NCBI GenBank assembly: GCA_015680685.1
Contig: MNCI01018059.1
Location: 129,357-193,356 of the forward strand
Source: Gnetum montanum
Taxonomy: Eukaryota > Streptophyta > Gnetopsida > Gnetales > Gnetaceae
Length of the DNA: 64,000 nt
Reading direction: 5' to 3'
Shown here: piece after piece, positions 58,806 through 64,000 of the stretch
How positions within the stretch are numbered: position 1 is the first letter of the stretch
How the letters are laid out: each line of letters begins with the position of its first letter
Notes under the pieces: model-generated
The model's database searches: none
Seen by the model: only the letters and a program-made list of their open reading frames with translations
Told to the model about the DNA's origin: nothing
Program-made: the position numbers and the translations under genes

Positions 58806-59500
58806 TAGATAAAGTAGGATGATCATTAAGAATGACTTCATTAGTGCTTAGTTAAAATTTATCACAAATTCTAGATATTCATTTCCAAGCATACTGAGTA
58901 GTAGGACACTCAAAAAAACATGAGAAAATGGATCTTCACTTCTACAAAGAGGACACTAAAGAGAAATATTTCTCATATGTTTAAGATTATCATCAATAGG
59001 AAGACCTTGATGAATAAGACATCATAAAAAATATGAATTTTAGGAAATGTAGGAGGTCTTCAAATATCTTTTATTTTCCTCATGCAAATTATATGATGAT
59101 AATTATATTTTCTAGAGCTTATTAAATTTTTTATAAATAAAATAATGCTTTGTAATGATCTCATAAGAAACTTTCAAATTAAAAGAAAAAACATATCTAC
59201 CATCCTTTAAAAAAAATCTAGAAAAGCCTAATGCAAATTATTGTTATCTTTAAATATATTTTCTCAAGATTAGAAATTAATTTCTCAAAATTATTTTTCC
59301 TCTTTCAATTCAAACCATAATGGCTGGGATCTATATTCCATGTAATTCATCTATCATGCATATGTAGACAAGAAACTATAATGATACCAAATCTGCTCCA
59401 GGTAGTATATAATCTAGATGCATTAGTAACTCAAGCTTCTTTATTAAAAAGAGGCCATCATTTGCTAATTTTCTTAAGCATATCTTTGAAACTGTAATAT
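58806..59500 (-). pseudogene. LINE 3' fragment with zf-RVT-type domain
   Basis: The minus strand near 58975-58860 reads CPLCRSEDPFSHVFLSCPTTQYAWK, split here after the second Cys motif: C-x2-C, then H-x4-C and W-K, the zinc-binding C-terminus of plant LINE RT. Upstream (59060-58980) PKIHIF, LPIDDNLKHMRNISL also fits. 59100-59500 is more decayed but keeps the order (DGRYVFSFNLKVSYE near 59200). It abuts the AthG LTR end. Confidence 0.7.
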
Positions 59501-59539
59501 GATTATAATTCAAATATTTACTAAGCTTGCATCATATCT

Positions 59540-59870
59540 TCCAAATTTGTTGTTATCTTAGTGGTAAGAATTTTGATTTGAAAACTTCAAGTTGTGGGGT
59601 TCAATTTCAATGTGTATCACTAAGCTATAAAAGTTCATGTAAATTTATTAAGAGTTCTATGTTAGATATATCTCCTAGGAGTAGATAGAGTCATTTAGTT
59701 ATAGTTCTAACAATAAGATGTTAGCCTAATAGTAAGACTTTTGATTTGGAAGGTTAAACTCATGGGTTTGATTCTGGTGGATAATGTTGATTTATAAAGT
59801 TCTAATTAGACTATATATCTTGGGGTGAGTTATGGTCGGAGGTTACTTTTTTGTCTAGTAGATCTTATTT
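59540..59870 (+). repeat. Two SINE-like copies in tandem
   Basis: 59548: tatcttagtggtaagaattttgatttgaaaac...gtggggttcaattt. 59722: gttagcctaatagtaagacttttgatttggaagg...catgggtttgattct. Both have A-box-like and B-box-like motifs about 40 bp apart and the shared tail 'actaagctataaaagttc...' or 'tttataaagttc...'. Same family as 14820-15130. Confidence 0.55.
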
Positions 59871-61140
59871 TTCTCTCTTCGATTTCCTCAAGTGTATTTG
59901 ATCTCTTTATAATTCTCCTATAATTGATTTGATATATTTATAATTCATCTATGGGGATTTTCCATTACTTACAAATTCTTTAACTAAAGCTAAAATTTAT
60001 GCTTCTTTTATCAATGTATGAATTTCTATTGATTCTTAGAAAGCATGTTTATAAGTTGTAAATATTTATGACTCCCTCTAGTGATGTTGATGTAAGTAAG
60101 ATACTTGATTTTATTCTCCTAAATGATATATATGAGTCGTTGGTATTTAACTTTACATCATAATATATGTTCATTAAAATTTCAAGTTACCTATCCCATA
60201 ATCAAAATTTCACTTTGTAGTTAAATGATGTGATGCAAAAGTATAATATTCAAATCATCTATGCCAAGTATTATTTCTATATTTTTATACTTGTTAAGAT
60301 AGATAATGCTTTGTTAAGTATTATTTCTATATTTTTCTACATGCTAAGATATAGGATATTTTATATCTAAGCATGTATTTTTGATCATTCATAAGTGGAC
60401 TTTATATTTTGATGTTCAATGTAAATAATATTCTAAAGTTCCATGTTTTGCAAAGTTATTTTATCTTTCATTAAATTTTTAGAAAGCTAAACAAGAAATT
60501 TTTGGTCTTCTTAATCATGTTAAGCATATGTAGTCGATTTCTATACTATTTAATTTTGGTAGATGTTTTTTTTTATTGAAGTCAATCTTCATAATCATAA
60601 AAATGAATTGGTACTACAAATAGCTTAAAAGGCTTATATTCAACGAAATACATATTATAATCTTTCTGATTCTTGTAATTTTTTTCATTATGAACAACAT
60701 TTATTTAATGTTTTTCCTTTTTTGATAAAGAAAAAAGTTTTTGAGGAAAATAAAAAGTATATTCAAGATAAACAAACAAAAAATCAAGTTAATGTCAATA
60801 ATAAGAACAATCAAATGGCAATAAAGAAACTAGAGAAAGGTGAAGCTTCTATCATTACTTTTACTTTTACTATATCAAGTGTTAATTAATCTATGATAGA
60901 TAGTACATAAGGAAAATTTTTTCCAATGCAAAAGATTATTGTCTACCTAAAGATTAAATCTTTTATTGATAAGGAAACTTTAACAAATGTTAAAATGCCT
61001 TAATTTGTCAATTGTGATGGACAGTATGTTCTAATATGTTCTATTAGACCTTCATCTCTTACAAAAGTTGGTATTTCATCAAAGTTTTTTATTTTTACAT
61101 TAAATGATTTTACTATTTTAAATTGAGCATAAATATTGAA
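59871..61140. other. AT-rich, unassigned
   Basis: A plus-strand stretch 60720-60885 is open and charged (IKKKVFEENKKYIQDKQTK...), and 60110-60290 has weak similarity in flavour to a retroelement gag (LDFILLNDIYESLVFNF, DVMQKYNIQI), but neither is convincing. Two near-copies of 'aagtattatttctatatttttntac' are at 60268 and 60316. Nothing else seen. Confidence 0.3.
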
Positions 61141-61149
61141 AATGATGTA

Positions 61150-61690
61150 AATGCTATTTAGAAAAATCTTGCTTCCTCATAATGTAAAATGCTTTAGATC
61201 AATTTTGAGCCCTTAAGATTAGAATCTCTACTAATTTTTACTTCAAGCTCCCAAATGCCTTTTCACACTCTTTTGACCAAACCAATAGTGCATCTTTCTT
61301 TGTAAGTTCTACCAGTTGCTTTACCATTTTTGAGAAATTTTTAATGAATCTTCTATAATATCCAATATGTTAAAGAAAGATCTCACATCTTTAATAGTTT
61401 TTGATCTCTAGGTTATGCCATGGATGACTTTGATTTAATTGGGATCTACCTTGATTTCTTTTTGTAAAGCCTTATGTATTAGAATTGCACCCTTTTAGAT
61501 CATCAAATGGCTCTTCTATCAATTGAGCTTTGAATTTATTTCCATAGATCTTTTTAATACCTACTCTAAGTGGTCTAAGGCCTATTCAAAGTTAAGTCCA
61601 TAAGCAGAAAATTCATCCATAAATACTTCAACCTCATTATCAATTTGTTTTTAGAAAATGCTACAGACAAGTCTTTGGAATATAACAAGC
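61150..61690 (-). pseudogene. RT fragment of AthH
   Basis: Collinear with AthG 53450-53990. Minus strand near 61655-61605 gives NEVEVFMDEFSAYGLNFE, where the FMDDFS box has become FMDEFS. Then a RNase-H-side stretch down to 61150. At about 61690 it joins directly to gag sequence, so protease and the front of RT are deleted. Confidence 0.75.
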
Positions 61691-61699
61691 TCTTTTTGG

Positions 61700-62570
61700 G
61701 GCAATCTATAATCATTAAGGATTTGAGAATTATTAGAACGTTTACTTTGATTTAGATAGCCTCTTTCCTTTCTCATATCCTTTATTAGATGAATTCTTAG
61801 CTCATTACGATTACAAAGTTAGAAAATTTCTGAAAACAAACCCCACATGTGTTAATTTTCTTATAACCCTTCACAGTTGTCCATTTTGTTCTTATGTATG
61901 GCCCATAAAGGGGATTATTTAAGTGTTTCTAGCTTGATGAAGAGGGAGAAGAGGGAGGAGGACTACCACCTCCATGGTATCTAGCAACTCCTCTTCAGTT
62001 GTCACGGCCATGTTCATTAGTTTTCTTATCCTCTTAACACTTGTCCAAGTCACTGCCTTGATTGTCATTCTTACCTAAACCTAGATTGTTGATAGTGGAG
62101 TGCAGATTTAGGGTTGCACCCTCATCATCAGTAACAAGGGGTGGAGAATATTCATGTTGAAAACTCCCAAAGGAAGAATCCTCATTGTTGTCTTGGTTAA
62201 GCAAGAACAAAGGATTCATGAACCGTTTTCATTTCACAAACTCATGGTGCTTCTCTTGGTGTTGATCTCTCCTATGTTGTGTTTTAGTGGGACAATAGTC
62301 CCAGTAGTCACAATCATGCACAACATTCTCCTATTAAAGATCTTGGATTTCCAACTTCTTAACAGTTTGAAGTAGCATCATGGGCATAGATCAATCAAGA
62401 AGCATTATAATGTTGCTTTCTATATCACATCATCGTAGTTGTTCATCTTGATGCAAGATGAAGGTGAAGTCAGGTACATACTCATCTAGATGAGTATATA
62501 CCACCTTGCATTTTTGAGGGATTGGTGGTTTAGCATCATCACACTTGTGAGAAGAAGATATTTTACAATA
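61700..62570 (-). pseudogene. gag fragment of AthH
   Basis: The piece 62219-62034 (NPLFLLNQDNNEDSSFGSFQ, LHSTINNLGLGKNDNQ) matches AthG gag near 57420-57290. The gag start reads ATATCTTCTTCTCACAAG (near 62560), so the ATG is mutated to ATA. Confidence 0.7.
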
Positions 62571-62696
62571 CAAATAAAATATCAGTGTGCTTATGTGATT
62601 ATATTTATTATGAAAATGATTTTTTCCTTAGGGTTCATCCAATGATGTTAATGATGTTAACTAAACCTAGATACCACACATTTCAAACAAAAAGAG

Positions 62697-62714
62697 TTCC
62701 TAGTAATGGTACCA
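62697..62714 (-). promoter_or_regulatory. AthH primer binding site (decayed)
   Basis: Minus strand TGGTACCATTACTAGGAA beside the LTR start at 62716. Confidence 0.7.
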
Positions 62715-62715
62715 A

Positions 62716-63669
62716 TGATGATCAGTCAAGGTACCCCTATGCCCAACCATACAAATCATGAAGCATTCATGCATGGTCCAGTCAAATTCCATAGACTCTA
62801 TGTCTTCCAATACACTAGTCTTCTAGGAAGTGAACTTTGCCCTAATAGTCATTTGTTGTCTTCTTAATTACTCTTGTGATGCACAAAGGTATGGTTAAGT
62901 GTAATCAAGGCATATGATTTTTATTATTTTATGTTTTATGGTCCTAGTGCTTGAAATAGAGAATTAAAGTATTTTAATAACTAATTTAATTTAACTAATT
63001 AGCTAATCTCTGACTAGTCATAACATAAGCATCTAGTCCCACTTTTTGTACATGTCCTAAACCCATGTATCCACTATTGGGGTTACCAAGTGCTATGCTA
63101 CTAGGCAAACCAAACAATAATGCTGTTGGGATTACCAAGCAAATACGTGTTTACGCTCAAATCAGTCATACTTATGTGTCTAATTTATTTAGCTTAATTA
63201 ATCAACTAGTTACTTAATTTAGCTTAATTAAATTCATAATTAATGAAAATAATAAATGCATAAATCAATCATTAATCTATTCCAATTGTTGCAAGGTTTA
63301 ATCAAAAAGCTCATCTTTATTATCATTCACGTTGGTGTGTTCAAGTACAATAGTGGTCAAATAAACATCCCTATAGTTTTTAACTCTTGCTATGGGTACT
63401 CAGAGAAATATTGTAACTCTCAAATGATAAAATTGCAAGAGCTCTGCTACAACTATCACAAGACATGCCATAAACATGGTTGATGAGCACATATTCATAT
63501 ACTTTATTCAAGAGCTATGTCAACAAGGCCCCATAGATGTAGCCAATGGTACGTTGACATAGCCCTGTTGACAGGGCAACACTACATAGATGAGGTTGCA
63601 TTGATGGGGTCCCATCAATGAGGTCATGTCAATGAAGGCCTATTGATGTGACATAATGAAAATTCATCA
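62716..63669 (-). repeat. AthH LTR (954 bp), flanked by PBS on one side and PPT on the other
   Basis: Plus reading tgatgatcagtcaaggtaccc... to ...gaaaattcatca. Left neighbour is a PBS plus gag (5' LTR of AthH); right neighbour is PPT taccccaacaac and spacer gaaaactcatccttgagttcc (3' LTR of another copy). U3 words are ttgatggggtcccatcaa and ccctgttgacagggc, a third palindrome set. It is the last LTR in the window. Confidence 0.8.
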
Positions 63670-63937
63670 TACCCCAACAACTAAATGAAAACTCATCCTT
63701 GAGTTCCTTTACAAAATTAGGAAGGTATGGGATTAGTGACTAACTCTTGATATAACAAACTAACTTGATAAAATTGAGTGCTTGAGTGTACAAATCAACA
63801 ACATTACAAAAATTATGGTGTTCGTGACACAAAATTGAACACCATGACATGACTACTCAAAAATAGACAAGACATCCTCTAATGGCATGAAGGCAGTTGT
63901 GGAGATTAGATAGTCTTAGGTAGTAGAAGTTTCTAAG
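63670..63937 (-). other. PPT and start of 3' spacer of a second element to the right
   Basis: Matches 46498-46765 of AthG (ctcatccttgagttcctttacaaaat..., agattagatagtcttaggtagtagaag), including the first bases of the region where AthG carries its extra ORF. Homology stops at about 63938. Confidence 0.65.
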
Positions 63938-64000
63938 TGTCGGCGACCATTTGGGACGCGACTGCCAACGAGTGTCCTCAAATAGGATTTAGGTGCTTGC
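63938..64000. other. Abrupt new sequence at the window end
   Basis: TGTCGGCGACCATTTGGGACGCG is CpG-rich, begins with TG and has no match elsewhere in the window. It may be the first bases of a different LTR inserted here. Too short to call. Confidence 0.3.

Overview
This is nuclear DNA from a land plant, most likely a large, repeat-rich genome; a gymnosperm or similar is my guess, not something the sequence proves. The evidence is layered Ty3/gypsy LTR retrotransposons of the plant Athila and Tat lineages, a tRNA-Asp-type primer binding site (PBS), plant-style LINE and SINE debris, and an intron-containing NB-ARC (NLR) immune-receptor pseudogene. I see no intact protein-coding gene, no rRNA or tRNA gene, and no CRISPR or bacterial feature. 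Almost every open frame is a fragment of decayed gag or pol, or a shadow of one. Element names below (AthZ, TatT, AthE, AthA, AthB, AthC, AthD, AthG, AthH) are my own labels.

Layout. 1-1497: 5' end of a minus-strand Athila-like element (AthZ): protease, perfect PBS, and an LTR carrying 24-nt palindromes. 1.5-9.1 kb: a GC-richer, plus-strand Tat-like element (TatT) with RT, RNase H, a second archaeal-type RNase H and a dead integrase, flanked by short repeat arrays. 9.3-9.4 kb: a 36-bp minisatellite. 9.56-12.76 kb: a truncated NLR pseudogene on the minus strand with five recognisable exons. 12.9-16.0 kb: short repeats, a LINE 3' fragment and SINE-like copies. 16.0-16.8 kb: a lone LTR. 16.96-43.16 kb: a nest four deep. 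AthE (plus, gag only) is split by AthA (minus, gag-PR-RT-INT). AthA is split by AthB (plus, gag-PR, no pol). AthC (minus, gag only) sits inside the 5' LTR of AthB with a near-perfect 5-bp target duplication. 43.16-58.8 kb: a truncated AthD, then AthG, a pol-bearing element with an extra ~2.8-kb coiled-coil ORF beside its 3' LTR. 58.8-61.1 kb: LINE tail, SINE-like copies and unassigned AT-rich DNA. 61.1-63.9 kb: AthH, with an LTR flanked by a gag end on one side and a polypurine tract (PPT) on the other. The last ~65 bases look like a new sequence.

How the parts relate. All Ath elements share LTR ends (TGATG...CTCATCA), a tRNA-Asp PBS, a G-rich PPT next to the LTR and, in several, a gag that begins MSSSHK or similar. 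AthA and AthG carry RT with the Athila-type FMDDFS box. AthB, AthC and AthE lack RT, RNase H and integrase but keep gag and all cis signals. This looks like an autonomous / gag-only non-autonomous partnership (TR-GAG-like). The short U3 of each LTR (about 50-100 bp before the TATA box) is filled with palindromic repeats whose sequence differs between sub-families. That switching, the AthG extra ORF, and an internal copy of the PPT in AthB and AthC are the most unusual signals here.

Limits: boundaries and translations were read by eye. Frameshifts and stops are common, so coordinates inside pseudogenes are approximate.
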